A stretch of 64,000 nucleotides of DNA. Source: Carposina sasakii. Lineage: Eukaryota > Arthropoda > Insecta > Lepidoptera > Carposinidae. Below, in pieces: positions 1 through 12,023 of this stretch. The stretch covers positions 14,384,001-14,448,000 of the forward strand of contig CP053153.1 of the NCBI GenBank assembly GCA_014607495.2, given 5' to 3'. The notes beneath the pieces are model-generated. The model was not told the origin of the DNA, made no database searches, and worked only from the letters and a program-made list of their open reading frames with translations. How positions within the stretch are numbered: position 1 is the first letter of the stretch; each line of letters begins with the position of its first letter. The position numbers were made by a program, and so were the translations under genes.

Positions 1-47
1 ATTTACATAGCTTTTCGCTTAACATACCCTTTTTGTTACACCCTGTA
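1..47 (-). mobile_element. End of GGGTATGTTAAG MITE cut by the window edge
   Basis: TTTTCGCTTAACATACCCTT then TTTGTTACACCCTGTA; only the terminal arm is inside the window. Confidence 0.55.
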
Positions 48-771
48 TACCCCTTACTATAATCATCCAATAGTCTAGCTAGACTAGCAGGTTGTAGTTG
101 AATACTTCATTATCGAAATTTCAAATCTATACGTTTTACATAATATATAACTAATGCTTCAACAGAGAATAGAGATGTTTACTATCGTTGAATTTTAATG
201 ACATTTTATGCTTATCAGAATAAATCATCAAAATCATACATATCTGTAAAATTACAATTTGATTAAGTGTCTAAATGAGGTAGCAATAAGCCTTCAAAGT
301 TAAGTGGGCAAGTTTCAAATGACAAATTAATCGAAAATTACAACATCACATATCCACCTCCATCATTTACAGCAACTTTTGCTTTGTGACCATATTTATA
401 AACGCAATATTTAAAATAGCTGCAGAACAAAAGTTCTTTTACGAGCGTACAAGTTACGAAAGAGTGACGTCATAATTGTGGTAGCCGTTTGTGTGGAGCG
501 TTTTTTGACAAGTCTAAAATTGAGATTTAGAAATCGTTATATCCCGGAAAGTTTTCACGCTAGCGAGGTTTTTCTTTCACAAATGTTTCTTTTATTTTAT
601 GATCTTTCGATATAAATACAAATAAAAAAACCGTAAACATCCCTATTTGGATGGCGTCATATAATTCATGAAGTTGGCTATACGTATGTAATAAATGTAA
701 ATAACCGGTCAGTGGTTAAGTAACCAGTAAGTGACTAATTTTAATTTCATTTAATTGTCATAAAAAGTTTC
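48..771. other. No gene seen
   Basis: AT-rich DNA with one CRE-like octamer. Nothing coding recognised. Confidence 0.5.
465..472. promoter_or_regulatory. CRE palindrome TGACGTCA
   Basis: Perfect 8-bp CREB/ATF consensus. The same octamer occurs at 9985-9992, 36086-36093 (UNC5 intron) and 39662-39669 (UNC5 intron). Occupancy is unknown. Confidence 0.3.
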
Positions 772-1040
772 TTCTATGCTGCTCTGGGAGTGAAAAAAAA
801 ACGTATAATACTACAGCTGCTTCTCTTTCCGTGCATACTGTACAAGTCAGTAGAGGGATAAGAGGATCTTGGTGTTTTGTAGGCGATGGGCTGTCCACCT
901 GTCACTACTAACCGAACTTGTACATCTCAATTATACCCTCAAAATTGGTCGGCAGTGGCACCACGTGGTTCTATCAGCCCTTGGTGCTCTGTCTACCCCG
1001 TAAGGGATAATGGCGTGATTATATGTTTGTATGTATGTAT
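772..1040 (+). repeat. ~265-bp ATGT-tailed repeat, copy 1
   Basis: Begins TTCTATGCTGCTCTGGGAGTG plus poly(A) and ends GGCGTGATTATATG then a TGTATGTATGTAT tail. Five copies in the window have the same two ends. A one-sided simple-repeat tail fits a SINE or short non-LTR derivative. The 95-residue open frame across it is not a gene. Confidence 0.7.
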
Positions 1041-3147
1041 CATAAAACTTTGCGCAGAGCGTTGGAAAAACTACTCTAAAATTATTTTCTCAATTCCTCA
1101 TTTTTCGTATAGATTAGGGAGAAACAAAATAATACGTCGCAATCCACATTTTCACGATATCAAGCAACATTAAACTTTTATGTTGTTTCCGCTTCAACCC
1201 TTGTTTTCTTAGGAAAATTGCCAAGATCCCCTCCTGCATTGAACAAACTTCCTTAGAGATAATAAATACCATTCAATAATAAAACGGTGCATTATTAAAT
1301 TTCGGGACATCTTTGATGTCTTTATGTTGCTATTTTGTATTTATGAGACATTCGTTTGACTATTTTTTTGAAGTACCTATAGGTATAAGAGTGTATTAAC
1401 ATAGCAGCTCGGCCTTCTGACCTAAAGGTACGTTCTCATGCCTTATCATGTATAGACATACGAGTAGGTAGGAGAATTTATAAAGTTATACAGTTAGATT
1501 TTTTTATTATTCTAAAGCTGTAAGAAACATCTTGTTAAAAATGCATCGATTATTAGATTTTTTTAAATTAATCGATTTTAACCTATAGCCAATTCGAAAA
1601 ATATTTAACGGATTCAATTAATAGGATTTGTATACAGTGCATCGGCTCTTACAATGACCAAACTGTTAAATAACAAGTATATAACTGCTTATAAACTTTA
1701 AATGTAGTCTACCACATATGACGTCTGTTTATAATAACAAAAAGCAAGATACCAGTATTAAGTCGCGGATTAAATAAAATCTACCGTACGCACGCAGTCG
1801 GTGCAAGTGAGGTAACTAACATTACCTAGTAACCTAAGTACCATATTTATCAAACTAACCAAATAAATATAAAGTAGCAACACACTTCAAGCGACTCTGA
1901 AGAAGCTGCAATCATAACAGTCTTATACCACAATATATAAAGAAAAAACAAAACAAACAAAACTACAATTTCACACTGACAGATGACCGTTAATAACTTG
2001 CAAACTTTTATCATGCACCTATAAAAACTCTTATTATGAAAGCAGCAAGATATCATTTCGATAAGAGCTTAGATCTTTAAACGTGTCAACATACAAATAT
2101 TTACATTACTGTCGTTATAGAGCTTAATTTAGAGACAGTGAGTTGCTTTTTGAATGCGTAAGAATGAAGGAAGATTGCAACGTCAACAGAAAAATTAGGA
2201 TACACGTTCATATGAACCAATTTTGATGGGTTTTAAAATGAAAATCATCAATTTATCTATTCGATAGATCTAGCGAAAAGCAGTAGCCGTTATAGTATTT
2301 TGAATTGTCTATTCATTTTATTCAATTATAGAGGTACATGAAGAGGTTTAAATAATGTTAAGTTCTGTAACTTAACACTACGATTCGTAACTTTTTGTAA
2401 ACTATTTAAAACATTGTAGTATAGGTACATTATTCATCACTGATGATTGATTTTTACTTATTTATGCCAAATATTTCTATATGGCATTGCAGCAACACCA
2501 GTTCAGAGTTTCAATTCAATTCAATTTTTGTTAATGGCCACAATTGTGTCGGGCACAATGATTCCACCAATGTCACGTAGACAGGACAGCTTCCAGTTTC
2601 CAGCATAGGTCTCTGAACGTCCACCTTAAAAAATGTCACTGTCATTCGAAGATTATGCAAAGTAGGCAACAATAATTTCATTTCTATTACCATAATACGC
2701 GTAGCTGAATGTTTGACGTATAGAGTAACGTGGGAAAGACTAACAGGGCGTAAAAGACTTTGGTAGGTGACCAAACGGTTTTCAACTCAGTCATAATCGA
2801 CATAAGGTTTATGTAGTTAATAAACTATAGTTTTATATGCGGGTTTGTCTGTTTTGGCGGTGACGTGGTATCTCAAGTTACAGCAATATCAAGTTTCTAT
2901 GAGGGACAGCTTTCGTACTATGGGTTGTTTTGTTCTATGATTCATTCCAACACGATTATACTTATTCTCCTTCTGTAGATCATCCACACAGCTTACTAGA
3001 GAGAAAAGTGTTTCTTATTAAACAATATTAATTACCTTCTTGCGTTCTATAACTGCCTATTTATTTTTGTGTATGTGGTGTAGAGATACATATTTAGTTT
3101 AAGAAATAACACATTAATTTATAGTCTTCTCATAAGATTCATTTCTT
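1041..3147. other. No gene seen
   Basis: AT-rich. The short open frames at 1850-2056 and 2511-2774 (minus) have no recognisable product or splice context. Confidence 0.5.
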
Positions 3148-3375
3148 CTTCAGCCTATTGCAGACCACTGCTGGACGTAGGCCTACCCCAGGGCACGCCA
3201 CAAGGCTACTGCCACAGAGGGGTTTTGCCCATAGTCACCACGCTGGGCAGGCGGGTTGGTGACCGCCGTGTGATTTTCGGAGTATGTTGTCAGTACGGGA
3301 GGCGCTGCTGCCCACCTCCCGTAAACCCTTAATCGCCTCGTATGGTACAAACTCTACTCTACCGGTACCACGTGA
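3148..3375 (+). repeat. Lepidopteran-type 'GCAGTCCACTGCTGGACGTAGG' repeat
   Basis: Contains TTGCAGACCACTGCTGGACG, then CCCCAGGGCACGCCACAAGG and CTTAATCGCCTCGTA. Nine or so copies or fragments occur in the window. It has no coding potential. Confidence 0.7.
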
Positions 3376-6280
3376 CTAAAGGTTCATTTAGAACGATGAA
3401 ATTCTAAGAACAAAATAAATTGCTATCCATATTACTTTATTTCTAATGAAAACCCTAAACTTTGAAACCCAAATTAGTCAAATTAGCATAGCACTTTGTC
3501 CAACTTACACAAGAATTACCTCCAATAACTCACGGAGACATGGCGTACACAGAATGTATGTTAAATTAAAACTAAATGTCGCGTCTCTGTCGGTCTGTCT
3601 GTTGTATTTGCGCTGGCAAAACGCGTAATACGACAGTGTATGAACATAACTCAAATTAAACGTAGCATGCGCACGCGCCGGTCGGTACTATCGCGTACAG
3701 AATTCTAAATAATATTGAAATAATAAAATATATAATCCGTTTTGCGAATTTCAAGAAAGGTATAATTAAGTTAAATTCCTGATCAGTGCGAAATAAAAAC
3801 ATTATTACAATTATTAACTGATTACCCATTGTATATATTGTTTTACATAATTATGGATATTATACTCGGTAAAGCGCGATTAAGTTTTGTACACTGTAAT
3901 AATAGTTAAAAAACAAATATGTACCTATCTGACCAATCGTTGTTAACTTGATGAAAATCAACGTGTTAGGTACTGGAGGATCCTAAACCTCCATAGAGTG
4001 GCGGGAAAAGAATAGCGGGTTCTGTTAGGCCAGAGGGCGCTGGTGATATTAGCGGACTGTATTTTGCGAGTTGCTACTATTGTTTCTACCGAACAAAAAC
4101 GTACGACACACTTGCAATTCCCTACAGCAATAGAGGACGAAGAAAGAGGACTTAGAAGGAAAAGCACGTGCACTGACCTGATTCTCTCCCGAGTCCAGTC
4201 TCCTTCCCTGCAGGGTTCTACCAGGATCGCTCGTTTCACTCAGTAGGCGGTAAATAGTTCGTAGATAATACACCACACAAAATAGTCTCTAAAAGTTCAA
4301 TTTGCACAACAATGTCTCAACATCGCGCGGTGCGGTTAGCGGCGAGTGCAGAATATCTTTGAACGTGTCTACTCTCATCAACGGTCAGCGAGAGAAGAGG
4401 CTGTAGTGTGCCGTGCACATGCGGGAAAGGAAGGGGAAATCGGTTGGGTAAAAGATATTGCAAGCGGTAGATCTACCCGAAATATAAAATGTTAAATTAC
4501 GCGTAGAACGAAATCCAACAGGTACATATTTTATATTCGGTTAAATTTTCACTTTATATTGCATTAAGAGTATATAAAAACTTTGGTGTGACATAAATCT
4601 TTAATTATAATATTCTCACAGACACTGTGTAATATTAAATCAAAACACACCAAGTCATTTCCGTTGCAAACACATCTTATGAAAATAAGCGATTATTATA
4701 AGACACGACAGTTGAAACTCCGCCAAAACGTTGTCATAAAATTCTCGGCGACGTTAACATTTTTTGTAACACACATTTTCAATTAACATCAAGATTTCTG
4801 TCAGTGACTGTACAGTGTGTCACACGCATTTGTCAGCCGCCATTTGACAGTTTTGTCAGTCGCTGTTTGTCAGTCGTCCCCTGTAATTGGCAGCGCGTTG
4901 TTGCCACTCCTGCGCAACTGTATTGAGTATTTCGAGTGTTATAGATATTAGTACTTCCTTATGTACTATGTTACTTATATATAGGTTTGTAGTTGCATTA
5001 GCATTCGAATCTACTTATTCGAACCCGTTTCTTTATTATACTTACTCAAAACATAATAACGAGTATATCACAAATTGTAATTTATATACAAAACTAGCAG
5101 CCGCCCGCGTAAACTAGAAAACTAAATCCGCGTAAACTAAAAGAACATCCGTTATTTACCGTTCCCGTGATTACTTCGGGATATCCCTACGTTTGTGGAC
5201 TTATACGTCACGAAAGGAAGCTAAATGATCACATTTTCTACTCGTAGCTTGAGTAGTTTTTCCTTGGCGTTGATGAGTCAGTCTGTCAGGACAAGTTACC
5301 TATTTAATTTAGGTATAGATTTAAGAAAAATAGAAAACACTACGAAAACTTTTAAATTAATTTACATACTATAAATTTTATGACTTTCTGCAATAAAAAG
5401 TAACAAGATATCTTTGTTCCACATTGTGAAAATCTCTCTTTACTTTTGCAAAACTTTATTAATTAAAAACCTATAAAAACAGAAATAGAACACGATGTTT
5501 AGATTTTTTCTTGAATAAACAACTTGTATAAAAAAAAAACTCGACAGAGACGGAGGGTAGAGTGCAAAAATAAACCTTTGATTTTCCTCTTCCTTATTTA
5601 CTTTCTATTTACGATCTATTTTCCTCTGACTAGGACTTTATGAGAATTTTTATCCCATATCTATTTCCATGGCAACGTCACGAACTTAGGGCAAGAAAAT
5701 TCGAGTAGTTCCTCTAGCTTTTATAAATATAGAAATAGAGTTAAAATTGCCTCGATTTAACTCATAGATTATTATGGCTTTGATAGTATTTTACATTGGA
5801 ATAAAACTGTTTGCTTAAATTTTAAGGGGCTATTCTGCTATGAGAATATCGGATTTAATAATATATAGTAAGTACGTTAAGAAAAGAGAGTCTAGGAAAT
5901 TATTACATTCACAAGTTCATTCAGCCTTTGAAAATATTAAAAGCCTTACCAGTTGTATGTATTAGAAAAGTAAAAAAACGTGGCAATGCGATCTCCCTAA
6001 TGACCCTGCAGTTCTGGCTTCCTCTTTTTTGTGTATAGGTACAGCTAAAGACATATGTATACGGTTATATGTATTTATGTTAACGATATAAATAAAAACC
6101 AGTAGATGATTATTATTGTTATAATTTTATTACCAATAAAACTTAATAAGGACAAAAACTACCAGAATCACCGTAAAATATGCTAATTGATTGAGCGTAT
6201 TCCTCGAGCGTCAGTAATTGGCTATGCAGCGCTGAGCATCAGGTAATCCCTTAATTGATGCAGCGCCCGTCCATGGTCGT
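3376..6280. other. No identifiable gene; some GC-richer blocks
   Basis: Two overlapping frames at 3958-4276 are open on both strands but match nothing I know. 4320-4450 is CpG-richer, and 4796-4880 has a cluster of TGTCAG motifs. The rest is AT-rich. Confidence 0.45.
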
Positions 6281-6283
6281 TTA

Positions 6284-6514
6284 AGCCTCGAGCACACCGG
6301 ATGCGTATGCGTACACGTAAGCGTAGACGTACACGTACTTCTGAGTTGTAATGTATGGAACTGTATAGGCACGAGCAGACCGGATACGTATGCGTAGACG
6401 TAAGCGTAGACGTCAAGCGGTGTGTCCTGTCATACAGTTGCATACATTACAACTCAGAGGTGCGTGTACGTCTACGCTTACGTGTACGCATACGCATCCG
6501 GTGTGCTCGAGGCT
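6284..6514. mobile_element. GC-rich palindromic MITE, Harbinger-like, copy 1
   Basis: Terminal inverted repeats begin AGCCTCGAGCACACCGGATG and continue inward for about 60 bp. The flanking 3-bp duplication TTA is at 6281-6283 and 6515-6517. A 3-bp TWA target duplication is typical of the PIF/Harbinger superfamily, so assignment to that group is inferred. The inside is built from CGTAAGCGTAGACGT-like units that recur in both orientations, so the strand can fold into a long hairpin. Arginine-rich open frames across it (VRVRLRLRVRIRIRCARG) are by-products of the repeat. Confidence 0.75.
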
Positions 6515-6584
6515 TTAATATCTGTATATACTATATCAGTGTATGATATATTTTAATTATACCTACATGATGTAACAGCGGTTC

Positions 6585-6775
6585 AGTCGAAAGGCGTGCG
6601 TTCGATTCCAGTCACGACTACCAAAATTGTCACTCAGCTAATACTCGAGGAGGGTTGGCGTCAGGCAGGCAGCCAGCTGTAAAACTTATGCTACATCTTT
6701 GGCAGTATGAGTTTCGGTACAAACCATATTGCACCGACCCCATAAGTAATGCGATAAGGGCAGGAAGATGATATG
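6585..6775 (-). repeat. 'GGGGTCGGCGCAATATGG' repeat with tRNA-like neighbour
   Basis: Minus-orientation copy (GAGGGTTGGCGTCAGGCAGG ... CACCGACCCCATAAGTAATG). A B-box-like GCGTTCGATTCCAGT lies at 6597-6612. Copies also at 9215-9365, 34070-34190 and 47715-47865. Confidence 0.6.
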
Positions 6776-8499
6776 AGGGTGTGACAGACCAGTGTTAAAA
6801 TAGCTAACTTCAAAGATTTTATCCACAAAATCAGAGTCTCGAAGTACATGTATACTCGTATTTATTTATTTCTCCAGATAGCATGTACTACGAAACCATT
6901 GACTAGGTAATTTTCATACAAGTTAAAACAATCATTCGCATGTTACCAGGTTTTCCATAATGTGCAGGCTGGCTATTTTAATAGCATTTTTGTGACCTTT
7001 AACATCACAAATGGAAACCACGGTTTAAATAATTACGTTTCTAGCTTCAATGGTTTGTTCAGTACATGTTATTTTATATAATAAATTTTAAATAAAAAGT
7101 CTATGTTGAAACATGAGCTACCTACGTAACAAAGTGACAATAGCGGAGTGCATTAAAAGCCATCTTCTGCCTGTCGCCCGTCTCGAGGGGGCTTATTATG
7201 AGTATTTGCGAGCACACTTCTAACTGGAGCTTAGGCATTTTTGTGGAAGTTTCAAAAGGGTAGACTTCTGTATGCTGAGGTACTTTCTGTTATTTGACTG
7301 TATGCAGAAGATCTTTTAAGAGGTTTATTAAGAGGTAGGAAATTGATTTATATTGATGGTACTATTCTGTTGTTTGGTGCCCGTTTACAAAAAAAATGCT
7401 AAGGCACTAAAATGATAAAATCGTTAGAAAGCTCCAGATGAATGAACCAGCAGCGGCAATCATACCTAACAACGATCCTACCATAGACAATGGAACTTTT
7501 CTGACAATATATTTCAGCCTTTGATTTGTTATATGAGATTAGCAATCTTACTAATAAATCTATCTTAGCAAAGATTCATGCATATCGCTTCTGCATAATA
7601 TCGATTGCTTTTGGATAATGCGTAAAAAGGAAATACCAGAAGACAATAAAACCTTTTGGCTTTCGTCACCTTTTCCATCTGCATAAAAAGAGCACATCGC
7701 AGTCGACAAACAATTGTGTCTGCATGCATTCCGAATGTAGCGGCGCAGTGTGTAAGTTAAGGTAATGGTGACACTTTTTTTACTATTTATTCTTCCTCGA
7801 CAAATGGACTATGAAATATAAAATTATGTTGTAATGTTATGGACTAGTAGTTCCTTTGCAATAGTATAGAAGGTAGGTTTGTTGTCACTGGTCTATTATA
7901 TCTGCTATTCTATACGTGGCCGTAAGGTCTTAATCGTGAGCCTGCATTTCTGGCTACTTAATTTGGAATCACAGCCATATGTATTATACGTATTTATATG
8001 TACGCAGAATCGTATAGGTATAAGCCTAAGGCAATACAAATATCTTACTCGACCACTTAAAACAGTAGTAAAAAATTACAGTATTGAACAGGAAAAGTAA
8101 AAAGTTTCACTCGTAAACTAAAAGGCTTACAAAGTATATGTCGCAGTGAAACCGCAATTACAGTCGAACCTGCATTTGCCCACGTCAAGTACGAGTAACT
8201 CGCTCGTCAAGTGGAACTCGCTTCAATCTTGCTCTCGGACAATTTGAAACTGGCAAATTACTTGGTAATTAACGTTACTGTGTCAAATCATGGGTTGTCT
8301 TTGAAATTGGCAGCAATATATTTTAATGAAATCTGTTTAGCTTAATTTGTTTGTTTACTATAAATTGAGTCTGGTATTATGAAATAAAGGACTTTAAGTG
8401 TCTGTATCGCTTGTCTGAAAGATAATTATTATTATAATTTATATACAAAAAGTCTAAAAGACGATATGAATAAGACTTACATCTGAATTTATCTGTAAT
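6776..8499. other. No gene seen
   Basis: AT-rich sequence without exon-like blocks or repeats that I could place. Confidence 0.5.
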
Positions 8500-8524
8500 C
8501 CACGAAAATACGAAATACACGATT

Positions 8525-8884
8525 CTACAGTGTGTATTTTCGTGGCCACCCTTAACGAAGGGTGCGTACTCTATACATCAAATAAAGTAAGTTTATGCCA
8601 AAAAAAAATGCTGTGAAACGACGTAAATTTTTTTGAAAAAAAAAATTAATTACTTCCTCCGTCAAAATGTATAATGTCCAGTGTTTATGCTAGTTTTTTA
8701 TAGGCAGATATTAATTATTTCTCGTGAAAAAATCTTTCTACGTGCGTCTATGTGCATTTATGCAGAAAAACGCAGTCTATTTACTCAACTTTGGACCATA
8801 ATATTTTCCATGGAGAAAAATGATCGTAATGATGTGGAGATTCCGAAGTTTTCGGGAACGTTGACGACCAAAAATCACCCTGTA
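8525..8884 (+). mobile_element. TACAGG-family MITE (~370 bp), copy 1
   Basis: Starts TACAGTGTGTATTTTCGTGG and ends CCAAAAATCACCCTGTA. It has an internal gap of about 40 bp relative to other copies, between the 'GGACCATAATATTTT' segment and CCATGGAGAAAAATGATCG. The ends are imperfect inverted repeats of the form TACAGG(A/G)TG(A/T)TTTTT. No open frame is conserved between copies. Confidence 0.7.
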
Positions 8885-9214
8885 TTCTAAGTATATTATC
8901 ATAATATATTTCAGAACAAAATAAAGTTATAAACAAAGTTATTCTACCATAATAATTTTTGTCCGAGGCCTGAGGTACTGGCCGCACACTATCTCATGTT
9001 GCGGTAATTGATAGCTCCCGGTCGTTTGTAGTAAGGCGCATTCCGGAATTTTAACTGCAACACCTAGTTATTTAGCGCCGACACGATGACAAGTTAACCG
9101 TAGTATGACCAAGGAATTTAATATTGCACTACAGACTGGAAAACACACAGAATATTTTTGGCCTACTAAAATGAATATTTGTTAGAAATAAGCTCACCTT
9201 TGTACATCTTTGTT

Positions 9215-9365
9215 AATTTATCATCATCTTCCTGCCATTTTCCCATTATTATGGAGTCGGCGCAAAATGGTTTCTTTCAAAACTCATATTGCCAAAGTTT
9301 TGGCATTAGTTTTTACGGCCGGCTGCCTGCCTGACGCCAACCCTTCTCGGGTATTACGTCTTTGT
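9215..9365 (+). repeat. 'GGGGTCGGCGCAATATGG' repeat
   Basis: CATCATCTTCCTGCCATTTT, GAGTCGGCGCAAAATGGTTT and GACGCCAACCCTTCTCGGGT. A shorter relative lies at 10022-10085. Confidence 0.6.
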
Positions 9366-11762
9366 TCATTAATTTCTAACTATAAAATACATAAATATTA
9401 TATAGATACGGTTGTCTTCCCGAAATGAGGTAGCTAGAACTTCAGGAGCATAAACGAGATCCTGCGGTCACTTTTAGCATAATAGGACAGTTGCCATGAT
9501 CAGTGACAAGTTGCAGGCTTATAGCCTTGATTGGCCGAGTTCTTCATTCGACTCTTACGGAATGCACAGAAGGAGATACAGCTGGTGATGTCTTGTGTTA
9601 TAGTAAAGCCCCGCATCAGACCGCGCACAGGACAGCGCGTCCGTAAAGAAAACTAAATTTTATTTATTTTTTATTTTATTTTATTCGGGATATTTACAAC
9701 GTTATAAATAGATAGATACAGAGATAACTTTAAATTAACATAAATTTTAGTTAGACATGCTCAGTCCACTATTATAAAATCCTTGGCCACACAAAGCCCG
9801 TACTTTGACGCCAAGTTTCTATAAATGTTAACACTATGTTACGGTTTAAATGGTAATTTTGTTCAATTGTTTGATGACCAGTTGAAATCTTAGTAATTGT
9901 ACGTGCTGCTTTGCAACTTATATAAATAATTTTAATACTAGGTTATGAATTTAAAAGCTCTATTTTACTTTGACGCCACCTTTGTGACGTCACAGTGCGC
10001 TTTCTATTCTACTATTCTATATCATCATCACATCTTCCTGCCCTGTTCCTATTTATCTGGGATCGGGGCAATATGTCCTCTCCTTCCGTCATCTCATTAC
10101 TGACTCTTAGTTCACGCATATCCTCTCTCACACAGTCGATCAAACACTTCTTTCTTGGGTCTACCTCTTCATCTATCCACTTTTATATCACCGCTATATA
10201 TGTCCATACCAAGTCAAACAGTATATTATGTGTATAATAATTAAATCTAGTGTTATTATGAAACTAAACCAACTGACAATTATTAGCACTAAATTAAAAA
10301 TAATCTATTTGGGCTTTGCAAAAAGAGCGGCTTTTACACATTCGCTGCCGGCAGATTTTTTAAGAGTGCTGACATCAGGTCAACGCCTAGTGCCAGGACG
10401 CAAATAAACGTCAGCGGCACCTCTAGAAAGCCTAAAACACGCAAATATGTAGTCGCCGGCACTGAATGTGTAAATACAAAACAATGGTATACCTACATCG
10501 TTGCACACTGTACAAATCAACATCAATCATACGTCAAACATACAGCCGGGTGTAGCTGATGCTGTGCAGCGGTATACCCAGTGGACCCTCGTTGCGGGCC
10601 GTTTAGGAGGATGTCACAGTGATTTCGGGGACGTCAGTCTCGCGCTGTCACTTCGCATGTACGGTACGGGGGAGCTTGGGGCTGGGAAACCGGCGGCGGG
10701 TTAATGCGTTTATTCATTTATTTATTTATTATTCTTTATATATTTTGTAAGCTTTTTTGACCACTTTTTGCTTTCATTTGATCATATCATATTATAAATA
10801 TGTTTTATTCTTATATGTTTAATTATAATTTTTTGTCAAAAAATTAGTTAGTCTGTTAATTTATTTTCTCCACGAATTATCCTTAACACGATTGCAAATT
10901 TCAATTGAGGGGACGCCCACTACCGGGCCCTATACCCTCCGCTGACCCTCGGATCTGCCGACTCATGGTCATGAACACATGACACTACAGTCGTGACGAG
11001 AAGCCAGATCCATACAACCATAAATACATAGCTGCTAATCCGAAAACCCATTGAGCTTCCGAACAGTGACACCAAATACAATTAAATATTTAACAATTGT
11101 AAATGTTTAGTTAGAATATGAGTATTGGCGTTATGCCAAACTTTGTATGAAATAGCCGGGGCATTCTGCGAACTAAAAATCTTAAACTTATATCGCTTTA
11201 GTTCAAAATAAAATAAATTCCCACTCGGGTGAGGAATTTTTTCCATTTCTTTAATAATAATTTTTCAAAATAAAACTTTCGCATCAATATTACTCATAAA
11301 TAAATAACCAAATACCTAAAGCAAAGAGCGGTACCGTTAATATGTGGCGTTTAGTGACGTTATATACATCGGTGTGAATTACTGTTCTCTAGGAAACCTC
11401 TTTAATTTAGAAAACAATATTAAATTAATTTTACCGCGGTATTACAGCCACTGTATAAGGACGCTGCTATTCTTTAATGCTATAGCTTTACTCCTATGTT
11501 GCGTTTCGTGGCCACACAACCCGTCTCCCTCCTACCATCAAGTGATTGCTTACAGGAGGAGGGTAGATTGAATAACGCACTGTTTATTTTTGCGCTGTCT
11601 ACATAATCTATGTACTAAACAATAGCTCGATATAGGGAAGGGCCTGAATATTAAGACGTTGAAAGGAGAATATTTCAAAGACTTTCTGTTGGGATATACC
11701 TAATATTTTAAACGATGTTTGTAGCTAACCTAGTTATCCCAATTCCAATTAATATTATAAAT
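9366..11762. other. No identified gene; GC-rich block at 10550-10705
   Basis: Mostly AT-rich. 10550-10705 stands out as GC-rich and is open on plus (GVADAVQRYTQWTLVAGR...), but there is no family match or clear splice borders. 10022-10085 is a repeat fragment. Confidence 0.4.
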
Positions 11763-12023
11763 ATACATACATATAATCACGCCTTTATCCCTTACGGAGT
11801 AGACAGAGCACCAAGGGCCGATAGATCCACATGGTGCCACTTCTGACCAATTTTGAGGGTATAGTTGAGATGTACAAGTTCGGTTAGTAGTGACAGGTGG
11901 TCAGCCCATCGCCTACATGACACCAAGACCCTCTTGTCCCTCTACTGACTTGTACAGTATGCCCGGGAAGAGAAGCAGCTGTGATATTATACGTTTTTTT
12001 TTACTCCCAGAGCAGCATAGAAG
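11763..12023 (-). repeat. ~265-bp ATGT-tailed repeat, copy 2
   Basis: Minus-orientation copy, from ATACATACATATAATCACGCC to AGCAGCATAGAAG. Confidence 0.7.

Noticed and set aside
886..1173. 95-residue plus frame, with similar ones at 20011-20387 and 23505-23765
   Set aside because: They lie in the ~265-bp ATGT-tailed repeat and read different frames in different copies.
6222..6546. Two arginine-rich open frames (VRVRLRLRVRIRIRC) at 6222-6546, repeated at 18846-19106
   Set aside because: They come from the palindromic GC-rich MITE read through its CGTA/CGTC repeats; the same peptide appears on both strands and in both copies.
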